Shown here piece after piece: positions 39,941 through 52,130 of a stretch of DNA of 60,000 bases. This stretch comes from Mesostigma viride (lineage: Eukaryota; Streptophyta; Mesostigmatophyceae; Mesostigmatales; Mesostigmataceae), in the NCBI GenBank assembly GCA_009746045.1, contig RPFO01000050.1:3865949-3925948 (forward strand), read 5' to 3'. The translations under genes were made by a program, and so were the position numbers. The first letter of the stretch is position 1. Each line of letters opens with the position of its first letter. The notes beneath the pieces are model-generated. The model did no database searches. It worked only from the letters and a program-made list of their open reading frames with translations, and had not been told where the DNA came from.

Positions 39941-42034
39941 GCAGCGTGGGCCAGGGTTTCCAGGTTGGTTGTTGTTGTTGTTGTTGTTGTTTCCCTGCTC
40001 ATGGGACCGGTTCTGGCCCTGCTGGGACCTGTTGTTGTTCAAGTTGTTTTGGCCCTGTTGGGACCTGTTGTTATTGTTGCCCTGCTGGGACCTGTTGTTG
40101 TTATTGTTGTTGTTGTTGTTGTTGTTGTTGGGGTTGCCATGCAGGGGCACACGGTGCCACGTGTTGCCACGCCCCTGAGAGCCACTGCCCCCTTGGTGGG
40201 AGGACTTGTGGGTCTTGGGTGCCCCCCCCTGGCTGGCCTGCCCCTTGCGTTTGTGGCCTTGGACACCCTGGACCTTGGGGTCCTGGGCCTGGGGGTTGCC
40301 AGTACCCAGGCCGGGGGTCCACTGCCTCCTCGATATAGAGCATGGCAGCTCTGAAGTTGTCCCAGAGGGACTTGAGGCCTGTAAGCAGGGTAGCCAGGAC
40401 AGAAGGTTGCAAATTAGCTTTTGTTAGCCAGGTGTGGATGAGATACCTTGGTTGGAGCTTGAGAAGCTCAAGGTCTTTCTCAATCATTACCCTGTATGTT
40501 TTTGCATCCCCAGAGAGGTTATTCTTGTTCACCTTATATGCAGCAAGCCAGTTGAAACGTTCTACTGCTTCCATGTGGTTATTGGTAAGCACTAGCTGTT
40601 TCAGATCAGTGATAAAGGTAGGCCACTGTTCAATGGCTGCTTCAGGTGTCAGGGTGCGTTCCTGATAGGTTTGAATCAATGCTCTAATTGCAGGAGATGA
40701 TTGATGGAATGTGGAGGAGGCCCTGAGAGCCTTAAACTGATGTCTAAGGTTAAGGCCTTCCATCCCATACTCCAGAGCAAAGACAAATTGCTTAGCTTGT
40801 TCAACAGTGTGACCCTCAGGCAAGCCAGCAATATTGATTTTGGATTCCTTTTTATGAGGGTTAAACACACCTGTGAGAGGGGGGTTGGCCCTCAAGAAGC
40901 CGTCGGTTGCCTGTTGGAGGCGGGTGGGATCCAGGTTGATGGTCCCCCGCTCATACCGCGACATCAGGGCGCGCAAGCCCTCGACAGTTTGCAGCTGGGT
41001 AGCTGTTAACTGCTGGTCTTGCAATGAAGCCAGCTGAGCCTGGAGAATAGCGAGCTGTTCCAGGACATCCCCGCTCCTTGGGGGGGCCTCAGCAGGCTGG
41101 TTGGGTGCCCTTGGCACCTCTGCACCTCCCCCCAGGGCCTCCTGGGGTCCTGGCCACCCCCCCTGGTTGGGGAGGGGGCCCCAACCCACAGGGCGAACCT
41201 GGGGTGGTGGGGGAGGGGGAGGTGGGGTCGTGGTGGCCCGGGGGGAGCCCGGGGGTGTCCGGGTAACCCCACTGGGTCCAGCCCCATCGGTGGAGGGGCG
41301 GGCAGGGGTGTCTGCCTCCGCTCTTGGCCTCCTCCCGCATGAGACGCTTCATCTCCTTGCGTACCTCATGCTCCCGGAGGGCTGCCTGAAAGGCAGCCTC
41401 ATCCTCAGGGATGTCAGGGAGTGGGTCTCCCATAATCAGAGCAGGCCGGACTGGACAGTCCGCCTCTTTGCCCTTCCTCGCGCCCAGGGCCAGCAGTCCC
41501 TCCTTGTACTGCAAGGGTTGGGGGGGAGAGGGTTTCTTGCTGGTGGTTTCCAGCGGGGGGGCTTCTTCAGCTACCACCCCATGTTTGGCCAAGATGGCCT
41601 CCGTGACCCTGGCTTGGGTTAGGGAGGACATGGTTTTAAAATGTGCTGACCGAGCAAGCTCGGCCAGGTCTTGACTATCCGCATATTGCATGGGATAGTC
41701 AGCGTTTTTGAGGAGGTCACGTAACCGCTGAGTGGCCTCGCGGTACGCCTCCGCCATCGCCTGGTGGGTGGCCAGGCGACGGGCGGCCTCCTCTTCATAT
41801 TCTTGCCGCTTGGCAGCGAGCCGGAAGGCCGCCTCTCGACGGACCTCCCGGTCGCGCTGCCTCGCTCGGCGTTCTTCATTAGCCACCAGCGCGGCCTGCT
41901 CAACCGCCAGGAGCGCTGGGGTAAGATTGATCTCAGTCTCCCCATCGGGGAGACTGGCAGTGTCGGAGACCTCATCGTCGGACATGGGTTGTCCGCCGAT
42001 GGGCTCCACGGGTTTCCTCACCACCCGTGCGAGC
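39941..42034 (-). pseudogene. gag: Element 2 Gag, main part
   Basis: Three overlapping frames cover one protein. First, from 42034: KLARVVRKPVEPIGG, a charged coil (EERRARQRDREVRREAAFRL), to about 41150. Then a frame from about 41189 with the capsid-like body (LPEGHTVEQAKQFVFALEYG, FITDLKQLVLTNNHMEAVER, FNWLAAYKVNKNNLSGDAKT). Last, an Asn/Gln-rich stretch (AAC repeats, 40000-40135) and the start of the zinc knuckle at 39941. Shifts fall in G/C-rich runs near 41100-41190 and in the AAC repeat, so they may be slippage mutations or assembly errors. Confidence 0.75.
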
Positions 42035-42038
42035 TTAA

Positions 42039-44313
42039 GGGGAGGGGACATGCCTAAAGGGCACTTTTCTGGAAACCATACCTATGCATGTGCAAAAAAT
42101 CCAATGATGATTGGGGACCATAAATATGATTAAAAAAAAAATTTCCAGCCACTTGGGGGGGTACTAGCCCCCACCATACACCGGTAACGCGCTAAAAATA
42201 GAAAAAGACGCTATTTTAGTCACATTTTCCCTAGGACAATGGGCAAACATATTGGGACCAAATCATATATTCCCGCATAGTTCCCCCACTTTTGAGAAAT
42301 TCTACCTAATTGGGACCAAGAAATAAGAATGTTTACTCACGTTGATGGATTTCCCGCAAAACAGGTACTTTTTTAATCCAAAAAAAAAAAATCAAATCAT
42401 TAACACATCATATCATGCTCCACCATATATTCCCAAATATTACAGGTGGGGGGACATGCAGCCCCAAATTTTCAGGTCATTCTGACGAGCGCAGCTCTAG
42501 TTGATGGATTTCCTAGGTAGCCACCTGTGACGAAGCTAAGGGAGGTTTTTTAGTGTATCTTACACCATAAACACCCCTTTATCCATCCAAACCATGCAAA
42601 AACTGGCCAAACCACATGCTGCCAACCTCTGCACATACGGTACCTCCTATGTTCAAGGCTTGACGCCATTCTGACAAGAACTGCCCAAGTTACAACCATT
42701 CCAAGACGGCCACCCATGTAGACTCTACAAGGAAATTAGAGTAACCATTCAGCCACACTAGCACCTCCTTCTTCATCAAGGACATCTGCAAACTGACCCA
42801 AGCACACATAATTAACTCTTGCACGCTGACGGCAACGCATGCTCAACGTGGGGGGTCATTGTGACAAGAACTACTCAAGTTGATGGGTTTCCTATATGAC
42901 CACCTGACAAGGCGCCAAGGACCACTCAGTAAGTCAGTAACCCCACAGTGCCACTTCATATGCCATCCAACATGCACCAAAACCATGCTGAGTATGTTTA
43001 CAATGTACGAAGGGGTGGCCACGCACCTCATATGTCTTCATCATCCCTCCAGCATGGCCAGCCTTGTAAATATGTTCATAGCCTTGACGATGGTAGCCCT
43101 AATATGCCTAAGCAGCATTTCCTATGTTTCTCCTAGGTTAGAGTGTAAGGTTGATGACAACCAAGCTAATCAACTCAACAACACCTCCTAAACTGTCCTC
43201 CCCGGCATGGATGACAAACTGGGACTATGGAGGGCAAGGAACCAAGTAGGAACATGGTATATATAGCTTGCATGCAGTCATGCATGTCAACCATGGTTGG
43301 CTCAGCACATTGTAGTCTTGTCACATCATCATAACATAGGAAAGCTCAAACAACCATTGGTACAAGCTATCTACATGCAGTCACACAAATGCAATATCTC
43401 CAACATCATCATCACTAAATCACTTCCATCCCTGCACGATAAAATGCAAAGAAACCATTGGCGGCCCTTCAGCGCATGAGCGCTGTGATGCCGCTGCGAA
43501 GAGAGGGTGCGTCACTCTCACACAACAAGAAGCGTCCATACGCACAACATCCTTGCCGGAACACGTTTTATGAAATGCCTTATACCTTCCCGAAGAGCTA
43601 TAGGCTGCGACTGAAGCGGCCCTGATCACGACATCAACGAAAACAATCTAAAGCTGCCAGGTATTCGACAGCACAACGGCAAGCGACGGCGAGATAGCTG
43701 GCGGAAACTGCCCAAAAAGAACGCAAAAAACCTCGAACGATGAGCTCATAGAAGAAAGCACTGATCGCAGATAACATTCGCGACAAATCTGTACCTCGCC
43801 CTCGTAAATCCCTCGCCCAGGCGCGCAACAACCGCCGTTCTTCCATGGACAGGTCAGACACGCACTGCGTAGGTCTGAACAATTACTTACCGATAATGGC
43901 CGAAAATCTGGCAAAAAGCACCAGCTCGGTTTAGAATTCGATGCAAGGGTATTAACGCCTGCTTCACGGTCAAAACAACCCTAAAAACCGCGATTTTACC
44001 GCCGCTATCATGAATTCTATTTTATTCCGCGCGACTAAAAAATTCAGATTACCCCCATGCCGATGGCATAAAAAAACAACAGCGATATTGTAAATCAGCT
44101 GATGTCCGCCACAAACTAACATCATAAACTCATCGTCTTTTAGATTCGAGTAAAATTTTTGCATTTCGCCTGCCCTAGTGTGGTAGTTTCGCCTGAACGC
44201 AGTCGCCATGGCCACTTCCGCAAGGGGTGCGCGCACCGTGCACGTGAAATTTATGACCTTCGGTTCCGGCGCGAATTTTTTGGCGCCAAAAAATTCGGGC
44301 ATGTCCCGTCCCC
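42039..44313. mobile_element. Short TTAA element, non-autonomous relative of the 26956-55926 transposon
   Basis: TTAA at 42035-42038 and 44314-44317. TIRs GGGGAGGGGACATGCC (left) and GGGGACGGGACATGCC (right, reverse complement) differ by one base. The right end continues into AATTTTTTGGCGCCAAAAAA, as in the large TTAA transposon. 2275 bp without a gene. Excision joins host codons AGC ATT AAG CTC in frame in element 2 gag. Confidence 0.88.
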
Positions 44314-44317
44314 TTAA

Positions 44318-44861
44318 TGCTCTCCATGTCCTTCTAATTCTTGCGAAGAAGGGACGATGGTCGCCCAAGTTGAAGCTCAATGTGGTTGTGTCCCTGGGCG
44401 AAAGGGACATTGAGGTTTGATGTGGCGGGACGAAAGGTAATCGTCCCGTCCGGCGCCACCGAAGCCACCTGTCGGGGCATAAGCTCCCGAATAGTTGGCA
44501 GCGGGGGGCCGAACTGGGGAGCCTCAGTGGGGTTTACCACCGAGGTCTCCGCAGCCATGGCCGCGCCAGCCGTGGTTGCGGCTGGGGCAGCCGCCGGAGT
44601 CGAGGGTAAGCCGGTCCCCCGAGGGGGAGCCGTCTCGGCCTCCGGCCTCTCAGGAGAGGGGGGTAGGTCGGTCGGCTTTGCAGCCGCCGTCCCCTCGTCC
44701 TGGCAAACATTGTGAGTCTTTTTGTTCTTTTTCTTTTTCTTGGAAATGGCCGCATCGCCAGCCGGCTTCTGGTTGTTGTCTTTGGGCATCCGCCGATCCT
44801 GCCCATCATCATCCTCGTTGTAGGTAAGCTTCTTAGCGACATTGTTGTTCGTGATAGCCAT
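44318..44861 (-). pseudogene. gag: Element 2 Gag, N-terminal part
   Basis: ATG at 44861, 18 nt from the LTR edge. About 175 codons, Lys-rich then Pro/Ala-rich (SKKKKKNKKTHNVCQ, PAAAPAATTAGAAMAAE), reaching a TAG at 44334-44336. Past that stop the same frame continues (KDMES) to the TTAA insertion and on into the main part. Either the stop is a point mutation, or it is suppressed. Confidence 0.7.
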
Positions 44862-44879
44862 GGTAGCAAATAAAATTCA

Positions 44880-45017
44880 AGTTAGATTGCGGTGGGATAT
44901 ATTGCTTGAGAACACTGTATGCTGTGAGCAATGAATTGCTTGGTTCATTAGAAAATAGGTTTACCCTTTATCAACGTTCCTCTCACCGGCTGCGCCGCCA
45001 GTGACCGTTGGGTGCAG
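44880..45017 (-). repeat. Element 2 5' LTR, distal piece
   Basis: Matches 28181-28318. Continues at 53343 after the 8.3-kb insertion. Confidence 0.9.
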
Positions 45018-45029
45018 CACAACACCTTG

Positions 45030-45762
45030 AAATGGCCTTTTTTTTACATAAATTCTGGCCCATGGCAAGTTTATGGTTGGATTGACCTAGGATTGGATCC
45101 CACGACTCCCCGGGATGTGTCTGGCTAGTGGTGGAGTAGTTGAGTCAAAATGTTAAGTTTACGTGGTATTCCCTGCTTAAGTTAACTCCAGATCCAAGGC
45201 CAAAACTGGCCACCTAAACCACTTGCACTTGCATAGCAACAATAATTGATATCAGATTATGCTGTAACTTTGCAAGGGTGACGAATACGAGTTGTTCTGA
45301 CCTTGTACAAAGTTCTAGGGCATTCGGAGCCCTATTTAGTGACAAATGCTAGCAAAATAGTGCTAGCATTTGTCGTAAATGGCAAATTTTAATTAATATT
45401 AAATCCAAATAATGTCAGAATGACACCCAAACCTATTGTCATCATGCCAACACCTGACACAGGGTCCCCACAATTCATGTGCAAAAATTCAGATCATACG
45501 GAGCCCAAAATGGTGACATTTGCCTGCATTTGTCACCATTTTGGCTCTTTTTTATCACAATTTTAACAACACTAACCACCAAGACACTCCCCAAGCTAGT
45601 GCACATCATGTTAATTCTTTGCAGGCAACTCAAGAATGACTAGTACAAACAGCGTGCAAAACCTTGGGGCATGTGAATGCCTGAGTGGTGACCATAGCTA
45701 GCAGAATGTATAATGTAAGGTAGACATTGCCAGTATGCCACATTGCTGTGATGCGCAGTGCA
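45030..45762. other. Non-coding left arm of the 8.3-kb element
   Basis: AT-rich, no gene. Contains an inverted pair GTGACAAATGCTAGCAAAATA / TATT..GCTAGCATTTGTC (about 45338-45378), given by arms ACAAATGCTAGC and GCTAGCATTTGT, and a similar pair near 45510-45545. Confidence 0.5.
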
Positions 45763-46104
45763 CGTCCATATCAAAGAGACAACCAGCGCAGGCCAGAAAT
45801 CGGGAGAATCCGGACCATGGTAGCTCGAGCCTGCCGTTATCTTTTCCGCGTTTTCGAGTCGTTCAGGATGATGAAGATGAATGGTGATGGAAATGTGTAT
45901 CCTTGTGCATTGAAATTATGGCTGGCTTACGTGTGGAGCGACTAGATGACCTAGACGGTGGGGCCGGAAACAGCATGCTTGATCAGGGCGTGTGTTTCTA
46001 GCCTAACTGGCCGGGAGTGTCTAGTGGTGAGCACCATTGCTGCGATCGCTCTCCCACCATTTACGAGGAAATACCCGCAAATGGAAAACCACTGAAAAGG
46101 TCTA
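45763..46104 (+). repeat. Dispersed repeat R1, copy c (longest)
   Basis: Starts TATCAAAGAGACAACCAGCG and ends GAAAAGGTCTA. Covers both halves seen separately in the other copies. A small frame in it (MVARACRYLFRVFESFRMMK) is shared with copy d. Confidence 0.85.
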
Positions 46105-49100
46105 GCTAGTCAGTCATCACGTTAGCCATGCCATGATTCCAAACGTCCAAGAACTGCACACGGTGCAAAGGCAAAAAGCCGGAGGACAGCACTTTCAAAT
46201 GTGCGGCGGGAACCAAAAGCCCGCGGATGCCAGAAAACATCGTGTTGCGGCAGCGACGCGACGATGTGGACAACGAATCCAGTGCCAAGCTCGGAACGGC
46301 CGCAAAGGAGATCTGGCATCACAGGGTTCAGATGTGCGGAGATACTATGCGATCCAGCCGGTCCACGACCTGTTTGTAGAGCTTGTGCCAAGGGGCAGCA
46401 CCGAACAGATGTGGGTGACGTTGCAAAAAACATCGGACTTGACGGAGCATAATGGCTCGGTCATAGTCTTTGACCAATAAACGCTGCAAGAGTTCAACAA
46501 GAGTCGTGATGAAATCAACACGATAAGAACAAAGACGGGAAAAACGATGTAACTGAGAAAGAACAACACCATATTTTGCTGTGTGGGAAAGGAGACTGTG
46601 AATATCGGGGTAACGAATAAAAGGAATTTGCTGGTATTTAGGATCCTTGCGCTTATCATAGATAGCCGTACGCCAGCCCTTCTTGTTATGGGTAATGTTA
46701 AGATCGAGGTAATTGCAATGAGTATCCTCCGACGTGAGCTTTAATGTGAGGGACGCTTGCGGGTAGATGCCAGGCAGACCAGCGGTGATATACAAATGGG
46801 TTGCGAAATCAGGGTTGTCGAAAGCGATGACATCATCAATGTATCGACATGTATGGATAAAACGCCTGATGAGAACATCATCGTTTGAGGCAATGAGATT
46901 CTCCATGAATGCAAGCTCATAAGTGTATAGATAGAGGTTTGCAAGGAGCCCGGCACAGTTAGTGCCCATAGGGATGCCGATAGCTTGTTGGTATACATTG
47001 CCCGCAAAACAGATGAAGGTGTTATCAACAAGATAAGAGATCCAATGGACAAGGTCAGCCTTCGTGATAATATAATTATAACCATCCCGCACGATAGCAC
47101 CTGCCGCGATCCCTGAGAGCCACGTTGCCGTGGGCTTGGTCTGAGAAACACGCACGTGCAGGTGGTTGCGCCCGTGAGGCCTACGTGCATACAGACGAGT
47201 AAGGAGGCTATCTAAACGAGCTTTCAAATCGTGCAAATCTAGTGTGGTATATAGAGTGGTGAAATCATAGGTGGCTATGGGCATAGGTATACGTTTCTCT
47301 GCTGCTGTCTTAGAACGGCTAAGGGCGGCAAGGCGTAGGCGTACTTGGGCTGAGTCTATGACGATCCAACTACCAGCGCATTCATACCCGGCATTCGACA
47401 GCACCTCCACCCATAATGCATTGGCTTCGGGGAGAAGAGCATTCAAAGCATGGCAGATGAGTTTCGAGAGAGGCATCAGTGGGGCTGAATGCGACGCAGC
47501 AATGGTGCGCAAAGCAACAGGAGTTTTGTGCAGCTTAAGAGTGAGATACAGATATGGGAACGTAGTGGTGGTGGCGCGTCGCTGCCGCTTAAGGAATGCC
47601 CGAGCAAAAATGTTTTGGCTGTGCAGAAAAGCCCGATGAGCAGCGTGATACTGGCGGTGGACTGTGCACGCTGAACATAGGTAGGGCTGGACGCCAACTC
47701 GTGTTGCAAAGTAGCAAGGTAGTGCTTCTTGCATATGAAAGCAAAGTTGTTGGCACTCTTGTCAACACACGTGATGATAAAGTCCTGCTTGAAGTGGTCA
47801 AGAAGTGCTTTATCTGTGGTGTTGAGCCAGGTGGTGCGGTGGACCTGCTGGAGACGGTAATCAAGCCTGGTGAGACGTGCATTGCATTCGTGAATGACGG
47901 CGCGAAACCACGGTTCCATGGCAAGGGGAGCAAGCTGTAGGTCCGTGCTCATGGCATTGCAAATTTGCGCAGTGATGTGGAGAGCAGTGCATTCACCTCT
48001 TTGGCACACGTGCGCTGGACCCACGGCCGAAACTTGGTGCCTTTGGCAAAAAGGTCTACAAGCGTGTGGCTCGGCAGGATGCTGAGGTCAGCGGTCATGA
48101 CGTGCTGTGAGGTGGGATCAAGGTACTTGAAATACCGTTGTTGTTGGCAGGGGCAGGGCCCTGCCAAGATGGTGGCCAGCTCGGTGGGCGTTGTATCGCG
48201 GCTGACCTTCCCGTTGCTGAAAACCATTTGTCCCAAGGTGGGAGAGTAATGCCAGGCGGCAATGGGAGTGCCGAAAGTGTTGCGCACCACGAGCGGCATC
48301 GCAGCCTGCACTTGCGGCAAATGCAGAATGTGTGGCAAACACAGCTCATCCATCGCAGCATGAATGAAAGGTGAGATCAGCAAACGGCGCGGACGCAGTG
48401 CATCTGCATTCCCATTGACACGGTGCCGAATGATACGTGAGAGAAGGCCTCGCAGACTAGTGGCATGGGAGCGGGGGACTTGCAGATCAGCTGGGGAGCA
48501 CGACCCGACGGCAATGTGTAAGCTGGTAAGCTTCTTCAAGCTGCAGGCTTCGAGATAGGATGCATGAAAGTTGCCGCGTTGCATAAGCCGAGACATGTGA
48601 CGTAAGCAGCGGAGACTGGTGGAGTAAAGGGAAGGATCGGTGGACACATGTGTGGAAGGTGGAGGGGCCGGGGTGACGCTGGGGGGATAGGGGCGATATG
48701 GGTGGAGATTGTGCTTCAGACGCCAGGCACGGATGAACATAAGAGGGCGGGGACGGAGGGGAGGCGGGCGGCGGCGAGACCGAGCTTTGAAACTCTTGCC
48801 TTCAATGCAAAAACCGTGGGGCAGAAATGCATGTAACATTCGTTTCCAAAACGTTTCCCGATGCCCTGCGGCTTTGCGAAAAGCGGCGCCGGTAAAGGTG
48901 CCGGGGACATGTTCCAAGGGGACGACTCGCCAATCCCACCACCCGTATTGGGCCATGGCGCCATGTAGGGGGGTGTCGTCGTTGGCGGCAGGGCGGCCAA
49001 TATGAAGGCGGCGTGCCGCTCGGACATGTTCCTGAAAACGCGTCCAGGCATCCCGTTGCGTCTGGCCAACGTAGATACGCTGAGGGTACCTGCGGTTGTA

Positions 49101-49390
49101 AATGGCATAAATGACGCGATGGGTGCTTACGGGGTGTGGGCGAGTGGAGTTGGTAAGCGACAAATGCGTGCGCTGTAAGCGCCGGAGGCGACGTAGAGTA
49201 TGGTCATCCTTGCAGTGATGGTTATGGCGCGTGTTGATGCGACAACGCTTCCGCCATGCCTGTGAGGAGATACGATAGGGGAACTGCCGAGAAATAGCAG
49301 TGTACTTCCGGTAATCAATGCCACTGGATTGCCGTATTCTGTGGAGGGTAAGAGCATGCCAGAAAGTCATAAGGTGTTTCATGATGATTC
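46105..49390 (-). mobile_element. Penelope-like retroelement, Chlamys-type (N-terminal GIY-YIG)
   Basis: Minus-strand coding from 49382 to 46328, with 220 bp of 3' sequence to repeat R1c. Encodes a GIY-YIG nuclease followed by a Penelope-type reverse transcriptase, the permuted order of the Chlamys/Naiad clade known from green algae, protists and invertebrates. The exact element ends are not resolved. Direct R1 copies at 45763 and 50322 flank it but also occur elsewhere without it. Confidence 0.82.
46328..49382 (-). pseudogene. Penelope-like polyprotein: GIY-YIG endonuclease + reverse transcriptase
   Basis: Three frames in sequence. First, 49382-47949, 477 codons: a Cys/His cluster at residues 47-61 (CRINTRHNHHCKDDH, possible zinc finger); GIY-YIG nuclease at about 90-192 (VIYAIYN, IYVGQT, R115, and RETFWKRML with the catalytic Glu); then a linker ending LVDLFAKGTKFRPW, conserved in Penelope elements. 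Second, 48024-47476: FIITCVDKSANNFAFICKKH, the RT entry motif. Third, 47734-46328, 468 codons: YLYLTLKLHKTPVALRTI, YDFTTLYT (156-163), GIPMGTNCAG (253-262), YIDD (298-301). Two one-base frame changes, near 47960 and between 47740 and 47600, break it. Confidence 0.85.
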
Positions 49391-50321
49391 AGATGCACTG
49401 AGAGCTAAGACATCAAACAGAACCAGAGCGGAGCATATTGAGGTAAGTCAATATTCACTGCGTAACACCCGTTACGCGATAGCGGTGGTCCATGATGCAT
49501 CTCCCCGGGGCAGGATGTGGCTAACAACACAGCTGAATGGACTCGGAACATGTGGATTCCCAGTGGGGGGGCCTTCCAATTGTCATACTTGACACCTCTT
49601 TCCTGTAACGAAAAGATTTCCCTTCTTCATGTTCCAGATGAGTCACCGTGCTCCTGCCTTTGTGTTTTTTTGGCGTTTGTAAAGAGATATGGGAGGGTAA
49701 ACAAAAGCAAAGGCTGATATTGCCGTGTGGGGGGCCCGATCCTTGGTTAGTCTCTCAAGTGCCCACAGAAAAACACGAGAGTAGCACACACAGCGCGCAG
49801 CCCAGCCTAGCTCCCTCAGTAAAAGTAAAAGAAAAAGGACAAGAACAGCAAAACAAACGAGAACAAGAAAAAGAACAAAACACAGACACGTAGTGCAATG
49901 TGAGCGGAATGATGGAGGAAGGTGAGAGGGGGACATCGTATTGAATGTGTAGGCATTGAGGCAGCCGAAGCGTCCCATCCCCGGGTACATTCGTGGCTTT
50001 CAAAAAAGCCACAACCTGCGTGGAAGAGGAAAATGCAGGAACGATGAGTATGATCCTGAAAACGAGGTTGAGGAAACGCGGAGAGGAAATGCCGGCCGCT
50101 GAAACGATTCCGATGGAACTATGGGTTTCGCCGACATGAGGCGGTGCAGCTGACTATCTCTATGGTGTCGTGTGTGACCGGGAGTGCCGGTTCACGTGCG
50201 CACTCGTCGGACTAGCCCGACGACATGTGTGCTTGGTTGCCCACGGCTGAAATCCTCTTGCCCGTCATGCAAAGGCCACGCCTCCTAGCCGAAAACGAAC
50301 TATATTCAACCAATCTAATAT
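49391..50321. other. No recognisable gene
   Basis: Only short frames. A-rich purine stretch at 49815-49885. May include the 5' untranslated part of the Penelope-like element. Confidence 0.5.
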
Positions 50322-50494
50322 CAAAGAGACAACCAGCGCAGGCCAGAAATCGGGAGAATCCGGACCATGGTAGCTCGAGCCTGCCGTTATCTTTTCCGCG
50401 TTTTCGAGTCGTTCAGGATGATGAAGATGAATGGTGATGGAAATGTGTATCCTTGTGCATTGAAATTATGGCTGGCTTACGTGTGGAGCGACTA
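50322..50494 (+). repeat. Dispersed repeat R1, copy d (proximal part)
   Basis: Near-identical to 45763-45943, in the same orientation; the match stops after GTGTGGAGCGACTA. Confidence 0.9.
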
Positions 50495-50779
50495 TATATA
50501 CCCCATAACACCATACCTTTAAACTACTTGGCACATTGCAAAATGGGAAGGAAAGGTGGACAATACATGCCACGTCACTAGAACACAGCCATTTGGTTGC
50601 TACCAACACGCACCATGCGTGATATATACGTGTAATACATGTCAAGAACATGCCGAGCGAACATCAAGGTGAAGTGACACCCAGCCGCTGGCACATGTCA
50701 CCTGGCATCCACGTATGCTCACGTGATATGGTATTGGCATATCCCATGTCTCCATCTCTTGTGCTTTGTGGGCACCGAG

Positions 50780-52130
50780 CCACCCATGCAGTAACCCACC
50801 CATGCAGCCACCTGGTCACCCACCCAATGAACTGCTTACACTCTTGCGCGCCCGTGCACCCAGCCACCCACCTAGTGACCAAAGCCAGCCAGCCAGCCGT
50901 GCACGTGCTAACCCACCTTATTATATAACCACGCATGCACCTAGGCACCCAACCAGCTTAACCAACCCACTTGGACATTCACCCACCCAGCAAGGCACCT
51001 GCGCTTGCAACCCACACACCTATAATAGGTAATAAGGAAGCACTCACCCATCCAATGAGCCAACCACCCAACCACCCAACCACCTAAACACCCAGCCAGC
51101 ATGCCCCATATGCACCATCCGGCCACCCACCCTTGACCCACCCACCCACCCACCCACTCAACCACTCAGTGCCCCCCCACCCTTATACCCACTGACCCAC
51201 CCACACATGCACTTTCTCAGCCAGCCACCCCCCACCTCACCCCCAACCTGCACAGCCCTTCACCAGCGATATCAGGTGAGTCGGTCCCAACCATAAACCC
51301 ACCCACGCATCCATATCTGTGCGCCGCGCCCGATTGCAGCTGTGGCATGCCTTTGGCATGAAGGAGACTGGGGGTCTCTGCCCTTTCTCCTGTAGTGCAC
51401 ACACAGGGATTAAAAGCACTTCGGTGCTCCGTGACTCCCCAACGGGAGCACGAGTTTAATTAATTAATATCTGTGCGCCCACCCGCCCATCTACCCGTCC
51501 CTTCGCCCACCGACCCACACCTAGTCATCTACACATCCACCAGCCACCAACCACCAATGGCCCATCCACCAACCCACCCACCCACACGCATCCCTAACCA
51601 CCCAACCACTAACCCACCATCCTCAAACCCATGCAATTGTTTCACTCACACATCTAACTACCCACCCACTTAGGAGTCTCCAAAGCCTATCATCACGCAG
51701 ACACCTGGCCATCTGCCTACAACCGATCACCCTAACACTCGTCTACCCATCATGACCAGCCACCCATCCACCCACCCTCTCCACCTGCCTGTGCTCCCAG
51801 CTACTCGGCAAGCCATTTACCAAGGCATCCACCTTTCAGCCAGCCACCTGCCATTGAACCCACCCATGTCTAGGAATCCCTTGAAGCATCTACAGCCTAA
51901 GCCTCCCACTCAAGACTTCCAGGGCAACTGAACAACCAACCAACCAATCAACCAGCTACACAACTACCTAACCACCTAACCACTCAACAACCCGATCACC
52001 AAACCACCTAACCACCCAACACCCAAACCAGCCAGGCATGTGCCCGCCCATTTGCCCTCGCACGCCCGCACCATCAGGTCCCTCCATACACGCCCCGTTC
52101 ACCTAGCCAGCCACACACCTAGCCAGCCAC
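50780..52130 (+). repeat. CCACCCA-rich low-complexity tract
   Basis: CCCACC, CAACCACC and CAGCCAGC units, irregular, over about 1.3 kb. No coding sense on either strand. Confidence 0.85.

Noticed and set aside
45763-50494. R1 direct repeats as pseudo-LTRs of the Penelope element
   Set aside because: R1 also occurs in two CACTA elements without a Penelope element, so it is not specific to it.
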